Below, piece after piece: positions 8,411 through 16,547 of a stretch of 64,000 nt of DNA. Both the position numbers and the translations under genes were made by a program. Positions within the stretch are counted from its first letter, which is position 1; each line of letters starts with the position of its first letter. A model generated the notes under the pieces. It was given only the letters and a program-made list of their open reading frames with translations. It ran no database searches and had not been told where the DNA came from. The stretch is from Promethearchaeota archaeon (lineage in GTDB: Archaea > Asgardarchaeota > Lokiarchaeia > Sigyniarchaeales > SOKP01), in contig JAHLWS010000065.1 of NCBI GenBank assembly GCA_019057795.1, forward strand, positions 123,486 through 187,485, written 5' to 3'.

Positions 8411-8779
8411 GTGCCAAAAGTTATTCATTTTGAAATTAATGCTGATGAAATTTTAAGAGCTAAAAAGTTTTACGAAAATGTGTTTAATTGGAAAATCGAA
8501 AAATGGGAAGGCCCTGTAGAATATTGGACGATTGATGCCGGAGATGACAATGAAAAAGGAATAGAGGGTGGTATACAAAAACGCGAGCAAGCAGAAGATC
8601 AGATTTTTAATTATATTCAAGTGCCTTCTGTTGATGAATTTAGTAAAAAAATTGAGGAGAATGGAGGGACTCTATCTTCACCCAAAATAACAGTGCCCGG
8701 AGTCGGTTATTTCTACATATTTAAGGATACTGAAGGAAATAAGCTAGGGATAATGCAAGAAGACGAGTTAGCAAAATAA
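8411..8779 (+). CDS. VOC/glyoxalase-family protein
   Basis: A protein of about 122 residues with the single-domain VOC fold: VIHFEINADE (first metal-ligand-type His), KKFYENVFNWKIE, a beta-hairpin core, and C-terminal VPGVGYFYIFKDTEGNKLGIMQ with the usual D-x-E/D-GN. These proteins bind divalent metal and act as lyases, dioxygenases or resistance proteins; the substrate is unknown. Two GTG starts are in frame (8402 and 8411). I prefer 8411 because AAGGTG lies at a suitable distance in front of it. Monocistronic. Confidence 0.8.
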   Translation: MPKVIHFEINADEILRAKKFYENVFNWKIEKWEGPVEYWTIDAGDDNEKGIEGGIQKREQAEDQIFNYIQVPSVDEFSKKIEENGGTLSSPKITVPGVGYFYIFKDTEGNKLGIMQEDELAK

Positions 8780-8820
8780 TTCGAAACATTAAAAACTTTA
8801 AAAATCTTAAGATTTAACTT

Positions 8821-9558
8821 CTATTTTTTTTTGTACCCTACTTTAATAGTCATAGAAAGAGTTTCGTCAAACGCTTGACCTTCTGTTATGCATTTAAAGC
8901 TTAGATCTTCTGCGCTAAACAATTCTGAAAAATATCCAAGCCAGTAGCGCGAATATCTTTTGTTTTGCCTGTGTTTAAACAACACGTGATACTCATCACC
9001 TTCCTTATGAACATCTATCTTATAGAAATAATTCGCAACAACCCAAATCTTCGCTATAGTAGCGATTATTTCGTCTATTGAAAGGTTTTTAAGGGGCTTT
9101 TCGGTATACCATAAGATTAAGTCAAACGCTATGTTTTTTTTAAAAGGTTTATCTAAAGCCTTTTTAGGAGCGTCAGCTGCCGCTATCAATTGATTAAAAG
9201 TTGTTTTCCCAATAAGCATCATTTTCATCTCATCTCGAGACCTAACCCATAAATCGCGATCAAGATTCTTTTGTTTGCCATAATAACTGATTGCGCGTTC
9301 TAAAAAGGAAACTAATTTTTCCTCTTCTTCCTTATATGTATCAACAATGGCTTTAACTTCAGGTGATATAGAATTATATTCGTCATACATTTCAATTGCA
9401 ACCTTTACTAAATTAGAAATTGTCGTTCCTAAATTCTTGTATTTATCGATAATGTTCCTAGTAGTTTCATCTACTTTAACGTAGATTGGTTTGTCTTTTG
9501 ATTCAACTTCTTTCGTTTCATCAGAATTTTTATTATTCTTCTTATTAATATGAGCCAT
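8821..9558 (-). CDS. Putative regulator with N-terminal ribbon-helix-helix-like segment
   Basis: About 245 residues. After a polar Lys/Asn-rich leader, KPIYVKVDETTRNIIDKYKN followed by TTISNLVKVAIEMYDEY looks like a ribbon-helix-helix. The remainder is a globular domain with long helices and a beta-rich end (YHVLFKHRQNKRYSRYWLGY). That end resembles small-molecule sensor domains such as V4R/HNOB-type, but no ligand residue is clear. An ATG at 9556-9558 preceded by GGTGATTCTT is a better start than the in-frame GTG at 9567. Divergent from the zinc-ribbon/NfeD/SPFH genes; it could regulate them. Confidence 0.5.
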   Translation of the reverse strand: MAHINKKNNKNSDETKEVESKDKPIYVKVDETTRNIIDKYKNLGTTISNLVKVAIEMYDEYNSISPEVKAIVDTYKEEEEKLVSFLERAISYYGKQKNLDRDLWVRSRDEMKMMLIGKTTFNQLIAAADAPKKALDKPFKKNIAFDLILWYTEKPLKNLSIDEIIATIAKIWVVANYFYKIDVHKEGDEYHVLFKHRQNKRYSRYWLGYFSELFSAEDLSFKCITEGQAFDETLSMTIKVGYKKK

Positions 9559-9567
9559 AAGAATCAC

Positions 9568-9946
9568 CTATAAAATTATTTAACCTTTTTTTCCTTTTTT
9601 ACCTTCTATGTTTCTATTTTAATATATATTTCAATATTAAATAACTATGTTAATAAATGTTCAGATTATTTATAATTAGGATTACGACCGTAACAATTTA
9701 TTTATATTGATATATATAAAAATATTCCTTATTTTTGACGCGTTTAATTATAGAGTGATGTTTTTCTAATTTAAATTTATATATTCTTTCATATATTTAA
9801 GAAGTTAGAAAAAAGTAGTTTTAGGCTTATTCTATCACATTTATTTCTATATACGAAACATTTATATATATAATTATACTAATTATTAATTGAGTATATA
9901 TAAAAATATATAAAAATATAAAATAATATTAAAATTAAAATATAAA
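9568..9946. other. Divergent intergenic region, strongly AT-rich
   Basis: This stretch of about 380 bases between divergent genes is almost entirely A/T, with several TATATAAAAATA-type runs near 9710-9720 and 9895-9925 suitable as TATA boxes for the plus-strand gene at 9947. No ORF, RNA gene or GC-rich structure is visible. Confidence 0.5.
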
Positions 9947-10357
9947 ATGTCAAAGAAAAATTCAGGAGTAGGATGTATAGTAGGATTATTATTTTTTATG
10001 GCTTTCGGGCTATTTTTTATCCTTGAGGTACCATTTAGCATCTTTCAATTTATACCATTTTTCCCAGTGATTTTCATTTTTATTTTTATAATAGCCGTTG
10101 CAGGTGCTTCTTCTGGAAAGTCTAAACATTGTAAACCAGCACAAAATAATTACGATCAAGATCATTATAAACAAGTTCCAAGAGTTAACCCTTATATTGT
10201 GGGGAGCTCTGTTAGAAACGATGTTCAAACTTTGTTAGTAGAAGATTACAAACCAATAGAGCCTACAAAAACGAAAGCTCTCTTTTGTCAATTTTGCGGG
10301 ACGGGGATTGATAAAGATGCTCGCTTTTGCCACCAATGTGGATCCAAGTTGGAATAA
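9947..10357 (+). CDS. Membrane protein with C-terminal zinc ribbon
   Basis: The 136-residue protein has two closely spaced hydrophobic helices (about 8-28 and 35-52), a polar linker, and a zinc ribbon CQFCGTGIDKDARFCHQCG near the C-terminus, with two CxxC pairs. Zinc-ribbon tails of this type occur in many archaeal membrane proteins and probably mediate protein contacts. It is the first gene of a run with NfeD-like and SPFH genes (38-50 base spacing), pointing to a membrane-organisation role. Confidence 0.65.
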   Translation: MSKKNSGVGCIVGLLFFMAFGLFFILEVPFSIFQFIPFFPVIFIFIFIIAVAGASSGKSKHCKPAQNNYDQDHYKQVPRVNPYIVGSSVRNDVQTLLVEDYKPIEPTKTKALFCQFCGTGIDKDARFCHQCGSKLE

Positions 10358-10407
10358 TTAAATAATAAATTTAAAATTAAAAATAAAAATAAAGAGTGTT
10401 GGAAAAA

Positions 10408-11307
10408 ATGGATGTGTATGATTTATTTTTTAGCATTTGTTTGGGGTTGTTCATCGGGGGCCTTCTTTTCAGCATAATCTCAGTGTTCTTAGCTCAAATG
10501 GAGTCGCAATCGTTAGGTACGGAGATAGACACTGATGTAGATATCGATGCCGACATAGATATTGATGTCGATGTTGATGTCGATGTTGATGTCGATGTAG
10601 ATGTTGATGTAGATGTCGATGTAGATGTCGATATTGACGCTGATGTTGATTTAGATATTGATGTAGATGTTGATTTAGATGTTGATTTAGATATTGATGT
10701 AGATTACGATATAGGGGCGGAATTCGACTCGATCGAAGCTGATGTTGATGTAGATGTGGACGCGGGGGTAGATATTGATAGCGATGTGGATATAGACATA
10801 GACACGGATATTGATATTGATGTAGATGTAGATATAGATGTAGATTCTGATATGTTCGGCACTACAATTACCCCTGCTCCAATTATGCTATTAATATCTG
10901 CATTTCTCTTAGTATTCGGCATTTCAGGAATCTCGCTTTACTATATAATCACCATTGAAGGCTTAAAGTTTATAATGTTCATAGGATCCCCTAGTATTGC
11001 GCTTATCACTTCGAAATATCTAAATGTAGCTTGGAAACATATTGCGAAATCGCAGTATTATAAAATATCCTCGACGCAGAATTTAATAGGAAGAGAAGGA
11101 GAGGTTGTATTACCTATCGATGAGAGAGGAGGTGTAATTAGAATAAATTCAACAACCCCTATGAAATACGAGAAGCTTCATGTTATGCCATATGACGACA
11201 CATCTTATTTCGAGAGAGGTATGAAAGTTTATATTGTAGCAGTTAAAGATAATAAAGTGAGGGTATCTTCTAATAAAAGTATTATTAAAAAAAGAGGTGA
11301 AAAATAA
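10408..11307 (+). CDS. NfeD-like membrane protein with Asp/Val repeat region
   Basis: About 299 residues from the ATG; an in-frame GTG at 10396 is an alternative. Order: N-terminal membrane helix (LFFSICLGLFIGGLLFSIIS), a region of more than 100 residues alternating Asp with Val or Ile (about 40-150), two further hydrophobic helices, then a C-terminal OB-fold of NfeD type (NLIGREGEVVLPIDERGG, RGMKVYIVAVKDNKVRV). NfeD proteins partner with SPFH/stomatin proteins in membrane microdomains, and an SPFH gene lies two genes downstream. The acidic repeat is probably extracytoplasmic and could bind cations; that part is inference. Confidence 0.75.
   Translation: MDVYDLFFSICLGLFIGGLLFSIISVFLAQMESQSLGTEIDTDVDIDADIDIDVDVDVDVDVDVDVDVDVDVDVDIDADVDLDIDVDVDLDVDLDIDVDYDIGAEFDSIEADVDVDVDAGVDIDSDVDIDIDTDIDIDVDVDIDVDSDMFGTTITPAPIMLLISAFLLVFGISGISLYYIITIEGLKFIMFIGSPSIALITSKYLNVAWKHIAKSQYYKISSTQNLIGREGEVVLPIDERGGVIRINSTTPMKYEKLHVMPYDDTSYFERGMKVYIVAVKDNKVRVSSNKSIIKKRGEK
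10526..10849 (+). repeat. GATGTN-type codon repeat encoding Asp-Val/Ile
   Basis: Over about 320 bases the sequence is built of 6-base units (GATGTA, GATGTC, GATGTT, GATATT) with synonymous drift, interrupted near 10710-10740 and 10760-10790. The drift at third positions alongside preserved D-V/I alternation suggests selection on the protein rather than a recent microsatellite expansion. Confidence 0.85.
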
Positions 11308-11311
11308 AAAA

Positions 11312-11506
11312 ATGAGCGTGAGTGAAAGAGAAATGGAAGAGAATATATACAACTGGCTCTATTTTCATGGCAGAGATGTGCGTACTAAAAAGTTTCAAAA
11401 GAAAATTAACAAAAAGCCTACTTTAACTTATGCTATTTTGATAAACACCGCTATTATTTTAGGTAGCATCTTGACAATTTGGATATTAGCTAACCTAATG
11501 GGTTAA
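11312..11506 (+). CDS. Small single-pass membrane protein
   Basis: Sixty-four residues from ATG 11312. An upstream in-frame GTG at 11297 overlaps the NfeD-like gene, but the GAGGTGA at 11294-11300 fits as a ribosome-binding site for the ATG. The N-terminal half is charged (ERE, RGRDVRTKKFQKK in pattern) and the C-terminus is one membrane helix (YAILINTAIILGSILTIWIL). It sits between the NfeD-like and SPFH genes, so it may be a subunit of the same membrane complex. No family recognised. Confidence 0.55.
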   Translation: MSVSEREMEENIYNWLYFHGRDVRTKKFQKKINKKPTLTYAILINTAIILGSILTIWILANLMG

Positions 11507-11569
11507 TATATTAATGATTAAAATTTATAAAAAAATGGAATAAAAAAAGATAAGAAAATTAAAAAAAAA

Positions 11570-11575
11570 GGAGGT
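11570..11575 (+). promoter_or_regulatory. Strong ribosome-binding site for the SPFH gene
   Basis: GGAGGT lies 11 bases upstream of the ATG at 11587. Most genes here lack such a consensus, so strong translation of the SPFH protein within the operon is likely. Confidence 0.6.
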
Positions 11576-11586
11576 TTTAAAAAAAA

Positions 11587-12762
11587 ATGTTGTTTCAAGA
11601 GATTAATGGATTGGTTGTCGGCATTGTAGTGACTTGTGCGATAATAGGGTTCTTGTTCATAATATTTATGGCCGCAAGATATCGGAAATTTAAAACAAAT
11701 CAGTTTGTAATTCATTTAAGAAATGGTAAGGTAAAATCAGCAGGTCTCGGTGGTAGTCTATGGTTATTGCCCTTAATTGACGAATATATTGTTATTCCGA
11801 CTACTAGTATACAAACGATTTTAGAAGCTCACGATCAGGTAGTTTCACAGGAATACCAAAATATTGAATTCGTAGGCATGATTATTTGGAAAGTCGTTGA
11901 TCCTGAAAAAGCGTTTAGCTCGGTTTCATGGAACTTGCGGGATGAGAACTACGTTGAAAAGATTTTAAAAGCAGCTGCGGAGGCAGTTATGAGAACAATA
12001 TGTGCAAATATGCCGCTTGAATTAATCATTAGAGAGAGAAGACAGATAATTGACCATGTTTTAAAAGATTTACACGAGTTATCGGCAGATTGGGGTATTC
12101 TAATCGAAACATTCGAAATATTGGAAGTCATAATCGTAGAGGCCGAATTAAAAAAGAACATGGAAGCTGTCAAGCAAGCGGTTGAGTACAGAAAGGCTAG
12201 GATTGCCAAAGCAGACGCAGAGCGTATATCAAGGTTGCGAGAACTCGAAGTACAGAACGATATTGGTACTCAAGAGCAATTAGTTCAGAGAGAAATTGAA
12301 CTACGAAGGAAAGATAAAGAAATCGCAATTGCTGAGAAAGAACGCGAGCGTAAACAGATTGAAGCCGATGGGGAACGGCGAAGAGTAGTAATTGAAGCCG
12401 ATGGTCAAGCTTCTGCTATTAAGAAAAAATTAATTGCTCAAGCAGAAGGTGAGGCTGAAGGTATAAGGCAACAAATGCTCGCTCAAGCAGAGGGTTTCCG
12501 AGAACAAGTAGATGCTATGAGCAACGCCGATCAAAGGTTCTTGGCAGTTCAATTAACTAACATTTTACCTGAGATATTTAAGCACTTAAGCCCCGATAAA
12601 ATGTTTATTATGGGTAATGGCGACGAGGCGTTTAGCTCGCTTTCGAAAGCCATTTTGCCATTTTTGCAATTATTGCCTGAATACTCAGATAAAATAAAGA
12701 ATTTCTTAGGGAACGGAGACGTGCAGTCCAAGGTTAAAGAATTGTTAACAATTCAGAAATAG
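11587..12762 (+). CDS. SPFH/flotillin-like protein
   Basis: The 391-residue protein has an N-terminal membrane helix (about 8-32), an SPFH/PHB domain (about 35-205, including GGSLWLLPLIDEYIVIPTTS) and a long Glu/Ala/Arg coiled coil (about 205-320) with the flotillin-like QAEGEAEGI and AQAEG repeats. A C-terminal oligomerisation segment rich in small hydrophobics follows. Flotillin-type proteins scaffold membrane domains. The upstream NfeD-like gene is the usual genomic partner of this family, which supports the call. A T15 run after the stop ends the operon. Confidence 0.85.
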   Translation: MLFQEINGLVVGIVVTCAIIGFLFIIFMAARYRKFKTNQFVIHLRNGKVKSAGLGGSLWLLPLIDEYIVIPTTSIQTILEAHDQVVSQEYQNIEFVGMIIWKVVDPEKAFSSVSWNLRDENYVEKILKAAAEAVMRTICANMPLELIIRERRQIIDHVLKDLHELSADWGILIETFEILEVIIVEAELKKNMEAVKQAVEYRKARIAKADAERISRLRELEVQNDIGTQEQLVQREIELRRKDKEIAIAEKERERKQIEADGERRRVVIEADGQASAIKKKLIAQAEGEAEGIRQQMLAQAEGFREQVDAMSNADQRFLAVQLTNILPEIFKHLSPDKMFIMGNGDEAFSSLSKAILPFLQLLPEYSDKIKNFLGNGDVQSKVKELLTIQK

Positions 12763-12774
12763 TAATAAAATATA

Positions 12775-12789
12775 TTTTTTTTTTTTTTT
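12775..12789 (+). terminator. Oligo-T terminator after the SPFH operon
   Basis: Fifteen consecutive T residues begin 12 bases after the SPFH stop codon, and further T-runs follow. This is a typical archaeal termination signal. Confidence 0.55.
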
Positions 12790-12902
12790 CTTTAAAATTT
12801 TTTTAACTAATTAAAAAAGTAAGAAAAGGAATTTAGAACAAGACAGGAATTAATACTAATAATATATAATTATAATTTAATTTACGAGAGAAGTGAATAA
12901 AT

Positions 12903-13859
12903 TTGATTAGTGAATTTGAAGATTTAGAAGATTTATTGATAGAAGGAAATAAAAAATACCAGTGGAAGATTGTGCAAGAGGAGGAAACGCCTAAAATTGA
13001 CGGCCCAATTCCAAAGTATCCTGTTTTAATCCTTACTTGCATGAACCCAAGTATTGATGTATATCGAATATTTCAATTAAAGCCCGGAGATGTCTTCGTT
13101 TTAAGAAACGCGGGAAATGTGTATACCGAAGATGTTTTGAGATCCGTTTTAATTGCGATACACGAGTATAACATTAAATACATAGTAATTTTGGGACACA
13201 TTGATTGTGGTTTGAAAAAGATTCGTTTAGGTGTTCTAAAGGATAAATTGAACGATTCAGCAATAAAAAAGATCGGAAGATATGGCACGAATTTTTATCT
13301 GGAACTACAGAAGTTTTTTAAAACTTTTATTGACGAGATAAAAAATATTGAGAATCAATTACAAAAATTTAGAAACGCAAAAGAATTACCCACAAATATC
13401 GAAATTAAGGGAATGCTCTACGATCCTAATTCGGGATGGGTATTTGAAGAGAAAGTGTTTAGAAAATACTCGGTTTATGAAAACTTCGCTAAAGATTATC
13501 GAAAAATCTTAAAAGCAAAACAATTTGAGTTGATTGATTATTTAGAAAAAATTGAAGATGAGATTATTAGTGGAGATGTACTACAAGAATTAGAAGAACC
13601 AGAAATAATTGACGAAGACGGCGAAGTACCGCAGGTTGGGGGAGAAATGAACGATCAAGAACCTTTTAATGTGGATGTATTAGAAGAAAGAACTAGTAAA
13701 ACTTCTTCTTTTGATGATCATAACTTTGACTTCGAACAGTTTCAAAACAAATCTATTCCAATGCCAACACTGCAAATCCCAAAAATCTACATACACATAC
13801 CTAAGATTAAAGTCTATGTCCCGGTGTTATATAAAAAAAAGAGTCTAAAATCCGAATAG
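12903..13859 (+). CDS. Beta-carbonic-anhydrase-like protein with substituted dyad and C-terminal extension
   Basis: The 318-residue protein starts at TTG; there is no earlier Met. Residues about 38-125 follow beta-carbonic anhydrase: LTCMNPSID in place of the CMDSR motif, LRNAG, and GHIDCG. The zinc ligands Cys46, His99 and Cys102 are present, but the Asp-Arg dyad of the family is Asn48 and Ser50. The C-terminal 180 residues are an acidic helical region and a Pro/Ile-rich tail not found in ordinary carbonic anhydrases. Zinc binding is likely; CO2 hydration is doubtful. The Cys and fold match the family clearly. Confidence 0.7.
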   Translation: MISEFEDLEDLLIEGNKKYQWKIVQEEETPKIDGPIPKYPVLILTCMNPSIDVYRIFQLKPGDVFVLRNAGNVYTEDVLRSVLIAIHEYNIKYIVILGHIDCGLKKIRLGVLKDKLNDSAIKKIGRYGTNFYLELQKFFKTFIDEIKNIENQLQKFRNAKELPTNIEIKGMLYDPNSGWVFEEKVFRKYSVYENFAKDYRKILKAKQFELIDYLEKIEDEIISGDVLQELEEPEIIDEDGEVPQVGGEMNDQEPFNVDVLEERTSKTSSFDDHNFDFEQFQNKSIPMPTLQIPKIYIHIPKIKVYVPVLYKKKSLKSE

Positions 13860-14000
13860 ATTTTAAAATAAATGTTTTTTTGTATTGATCTATCTATTAA
13901 AACTTGAGAACCAAAACTAGCAGATTATTAGTAGGTAGTAAAAAAATTTTTAATTTAGAAATAATTTATTAATTTAAAAAATTTTCAATATCTATAAAGA

Positions 14001-14133
14001 GCCTCCGTGGCTTAGGCGGTAGAGCATTGCCTTGGTAAGGCAATTTATTAAGAATATATCTTAATAAGCTTATAGGTCGCGGGTTCAAAAGAAAGAAACA
14101 TTTTGTTTTATTTGGAAACTCCCGCCGGAGGCT
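14001..14133 (+). tRNA. tRNA-Thr(GGT) with two non-canonical introns
   Basis: Acceptor GCCTCCG (14001-14007) pairs with CGGAGGC (14126-14132), with T as discriminator and no encoded CCA. D-stem GCTT/GAGC (14010-14013, 14022-14025). Anticodon arm TTGCC-TTGGTAA-GGCAA (14027-14043) gives anticodon GGT at 14034-14036, and the anticodon loop itself is uninterrupted. About 30 bases (near 14044-14073) are inserted between the anticodon stem and the variable loop, and these fold into a perfect 9-bp hairpin TTATTAAGA/TCTTAATAA. A second insert of about 30 bases lies inside the T-loop between GCGGG (14079-14083) and CCCGC (14121-14125). Exact splice points need RNA data. Confidence 0.85.
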
Positions 14134-14225
14134 TTCTTATTTCTTTTTACTTCTTCTAATAAAACAAAAAAGATAATAATAATTTTAAATTAGATTAATA
14201 GTTAATAATATTATAAATTTAATTT

Positions 14226-14363
14226 GCCGGTGTGGCTTAGCTGGTTATAAAACATTCGTATTAAATGTTTGTTTAATAAGCGCCAGACTCATAATCCTAC
14301 TGAAAAAATGGGTCAGACTGGATGCAATCTGGAGGTTCGTGGGCTCATATCCCACCACCGGCA
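14226..14363 (+). tRNA. tRNA-Met(CAT), elongator type, with D-loop and 37/38 introns
   Basis: Acceptor GCCGGTG (14226-14232) pairs with CACCGGC (14356-14362), A discriminator. D-stem GCTT/AAGC (14235-14238, 14278-14281) encloses a 39-base loop, i.e. an insert of about 30 bases with its own AAACATT/AATGTTT hairpin. Anticodon arm CCAGA-CTCATAA-TCTGG has anticodon CAT at 14290-14292 and an intron of about 33 bases after position 37, with ATCC/GGAT able to pair. T-arm GTGGG/CCCAC (14339-14343, 14351-14355) has the unusual loop CTCATAT. Elongator Met fits the body better than the CAT-bearing tRNA-Ile2, which cannot be fully excluded. Confidence 0.8.
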
Positions 14364-14507
14364 CTTTTCCTATTTTGAAATCAATATTTCAAATAATTTA
14401 AGACTATTATCTGGGGAAAAAGATTAATATGCCAAAAACTTATTAAATAGGAATGAATTAGTAAATATGGGATTAATTAGAATAAAGAAGTATGGTTTTG
14501 AATTAAA

Positions 14508-14696
14508 ATGAAAATAAAGAAAGTTGATTCTCAGGGTAGAATCGTTTTACCTCGTAGATGGAAGGAAGAGGAGCTTAAGGATGGAAATGAAGTTATAATT
14601 ATTGAGGAAAAAGGTATTTTGAAAATAATTTCAAAAAAGAAAATCGAATTAGCCCAATTTTTTGATACATTAGATTTTGGAGAAGAAGTACTTTAA
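14508..14696 (+). CDS. AbrB/VapB-type antitoxin-like protein
   Basis: Sixty-two residues with a complete SpoVT-AbrB domain: KKVDSQGRIVLPRRW, then LKDGNEVIIIEEKGILKII. The C-terminal tail (KKKIELAQFFDTLDFGEE) is of the kind that binds a cognate toxin in VapBC or RelBE-like pairs. No intact toxin gene follows. Instead a short out-of-frame fragment resembling a RelE-type N-terminus sits directly downstream (14699-14782). It may now be an orphan regulator. Confidence 0.75.
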   Translation: MKIKKVDSQGRIVLPRRWKEEELKDGNEVIIIEEKGILKIISKKKIELAQFFDTLDFGEEVL

Positions 14697-14698
14697 AA

Positions 14699-14782
14699 AT
14701 TGAAAGATTCACTTTCGATAAACACTTTCGGAAACTAAAATATATTAGATGTTTACCACAATTTCCTAAAAAATTCAAATAA
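14699..14782 (+). pseudogene. Possible RelE/ParE-type toxin remnant
   Basis: Beginning two bases after the antitoxin-like stop, one frame encodes IERFTFDKHFRKLKYIR followed by CLPQFPKKFK and a stop. It has no proper start codon. The FxFDKHFRKL pattern resembles the N-terminal helix of RelE/ParE toxins, and the location after an AbrB antitoxin is where such a toxin would be. It is only 27 codons, so chance similarity is possible. Confidence 0.3.
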
Positions 14783-14855
14783 ATTGCATTAAATTCTTCA
14801 AATAAAGAAATTAAACCTAAAGATTTTTTATCGCATAATCTTAAAGATAATTGTT

Positions 14856-16409
14856 ATGGAAAGATTTATTTCAAAAAAGATTTCTTCCGAAGAATTGGCT
14901 ATATTAGACAATAATTCTGAATGGTTAGGAATTCCAAAAAGCCATTTAATGGAATGCGCGGGGTATTCTTTCGCAACAGAAATAGTATCTCAGGGTTATT
15001 TAAAGGAAAACTCAAAGGTCGTTATTTTTTGTGGAACGGGAAATAATGGGGGAGATGGATTTGTTATCGCTCGTCATTTGTCTTCTTTTGGAGCAAAGGT
15101 ATTAGTGGTCTTAGTTGGAACACCTGATAAAATAAGAACAAAAGAAGCTCAACTCAATTGGAACATAATACGTAACAATCTAACTTACTCGATTAAAATA
15201 GAATTTATTAAAGATTCTACTGACGTAAAAAAGATTGAATCTATTATTGAAAAAGATCAAAGTTATATGTTAATAATAGATGGATTACTCGGTACGGGGA
15301 TAAAGGGACACGTCAGAGAACCAATATCATCAACAATTGACCTCATAAATAATATACGGGAAAAAGAAAGAGAGCGCATTAAGGTTGCCTCTATTGATAT
15401 ACCTTCCGGAATGAATCCCGATACAGGAAAAGTTCCTGATAAAGCAGTTAATACGGATTTAGTAATAACCTTTCATAGGATTAAAAAAGGCATGAAAACT
15501 GGAAAATATCAAATAGTAGTAAAATCTATTGGGATACCACAAGAAGCAAGTATCTTTGTTGGAAAAGGTGATTTAATCCCAACTTTGAAATCAAGAAAAA
15601 TTGATAACCACAAGGGAGAATTCGGAAGGGTTTTGGTTATTGGTGGCTCAAAGAATTATTCTGGAGCGCCTGCTTACGCTTCGTTATCAAGTATTCGTTT
15701 TGGATGCGACTTAGTTATAACTTACGTTCCGGAAGTCGTTGGAAATGTAGTAAGAAGTTATTCTCCAAACATGATAGTAAGGACAAGTCCAGGAGATTGG
15801 TTAACTACAAAAGCATTAGACGAAATTTTATTGTTAATTGATTGGGCAAACACAATAATTATTGGCCCAGGATTAGGAACTGAAAACGCAAGCGAGGAAC
15901 TCTTAATTAAAGTCTTAGAACCAATTAAAAATAAGGATAAATCAATTGTTATAGATGCAGATGCTTTAAAATTAATCAAAAACCATCTTGATTTAATAAA
16001 GGGAAAAAATGTGATTTTAACTCCTCACGAAGGAGAATTGAAAATTATGGCGGGTATTGAATTACCACCCTATCACGAAATAGAACGGAGGGGAACCGAG
16101 ATATTTAACTTAGCTAAAAAACTTGGCGTTACGTTATTGGTAAAAGGACCATATGATTACATTAGCAATGGTAAAAAACTAAAAATAAATAGAACTGGCT
16201 GCCCAGAAATGTCCATTGGCGGAACTGGCGACGTGTTAGCGGGATTGTGCGCTAGCTTTTTAACTATAAGAAATAGTCCGTTCCAATCTGCATGCTCTGC
16301 CGCTTTTTTGAATGGTTATATAGGAGAATTTTGTAAAAAAACGATAGGACTTCGATTTACGGCAATGGATATGATAATTAACATTAATAAAGGAATTTTG
16401 AGCTTATAA
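14856..16409 (+). CDS. nnr: Bifunctional NAD(P)H-hydrate epimerase/dehydratase
   Basis: The 517-residue protein repairs hydrated NAD(P)H in the cytoplasm. The N-terminal epimerase domain (about 1-225) has CGTGNNGGDGFVIARHL and the Asp-containing DGLLGTGIKG segment. The C-terminal ADP-dependent dehydratase domain (about 235-515) has GEFGRVLVIGGSKNYSGAPA, LTPHEGEL and GGTGDVLAGL, the ribokinase-like catalytic and anion-hole motifs. Length and domain order match the fused NnrD/NnrE form common in archaea and bacteria. Transcribed alone. Confidence 0.93.
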   Translation: MERFISKKISSEELAILDNNSEWLGIPKSHLMECAGYSFATEIVSQGYLKENSKVVIFCGTGNNGGDGFVIARHLSSFGAKVLVVLVGTPDKIRTKEAQLNWNIIRNNLTYSIKIEFIKDSTDVKKIESIIEKDQSYMLIIDGLLGTGIKGHVREPISSTIDLINNIREKERERIKVASIDIPSGMNPDTGKVPDKAVNTDLVITFHRIKKGMKTGKYQIVVKSIGIPQEASIFVGKGDLIPTLKSRKIDNHKGEFGRVLVIGGSKNYSGAPAYASLSSIRFGCDLVITYVPEVVGNVVRSYSPNMIVRTSPGDWLTTKALDEILLLIDWANTIIIGPGLGTENASEELLIKVLEPIKNKDKSIVIDADALKLIKNHLDLIKGKNVILTPHEGELKIMAGIELPPYHEIERRGTEIFNLAKKLGVTLLVKGPYDYISNGKKLKINRTGCPEMSIGGTGDVLAGLCASFLTIRNSPFQSACSAAFLNGYIGEFCKKTIGLRFTAMDMIININKGILSL

Positions 16410-16547
16410 AATTATTAAAATCTTTTTGTCAGATGACAACTATACAAGGTTATATAGCTTGTTTTCTGCAAATTAATTTTTAATAAAAGTTTATTAACAT
16501 CTAATATATTATTATAGTATAAAATTATTGTCCTTATTATAACACAG

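Noticed and set aside
10526..10849. CRISPR or satellite array
   Set aside because: Six-base units without spacers inside a coding frame; it encodes the Asp-Val region of the NfeD-like protein.
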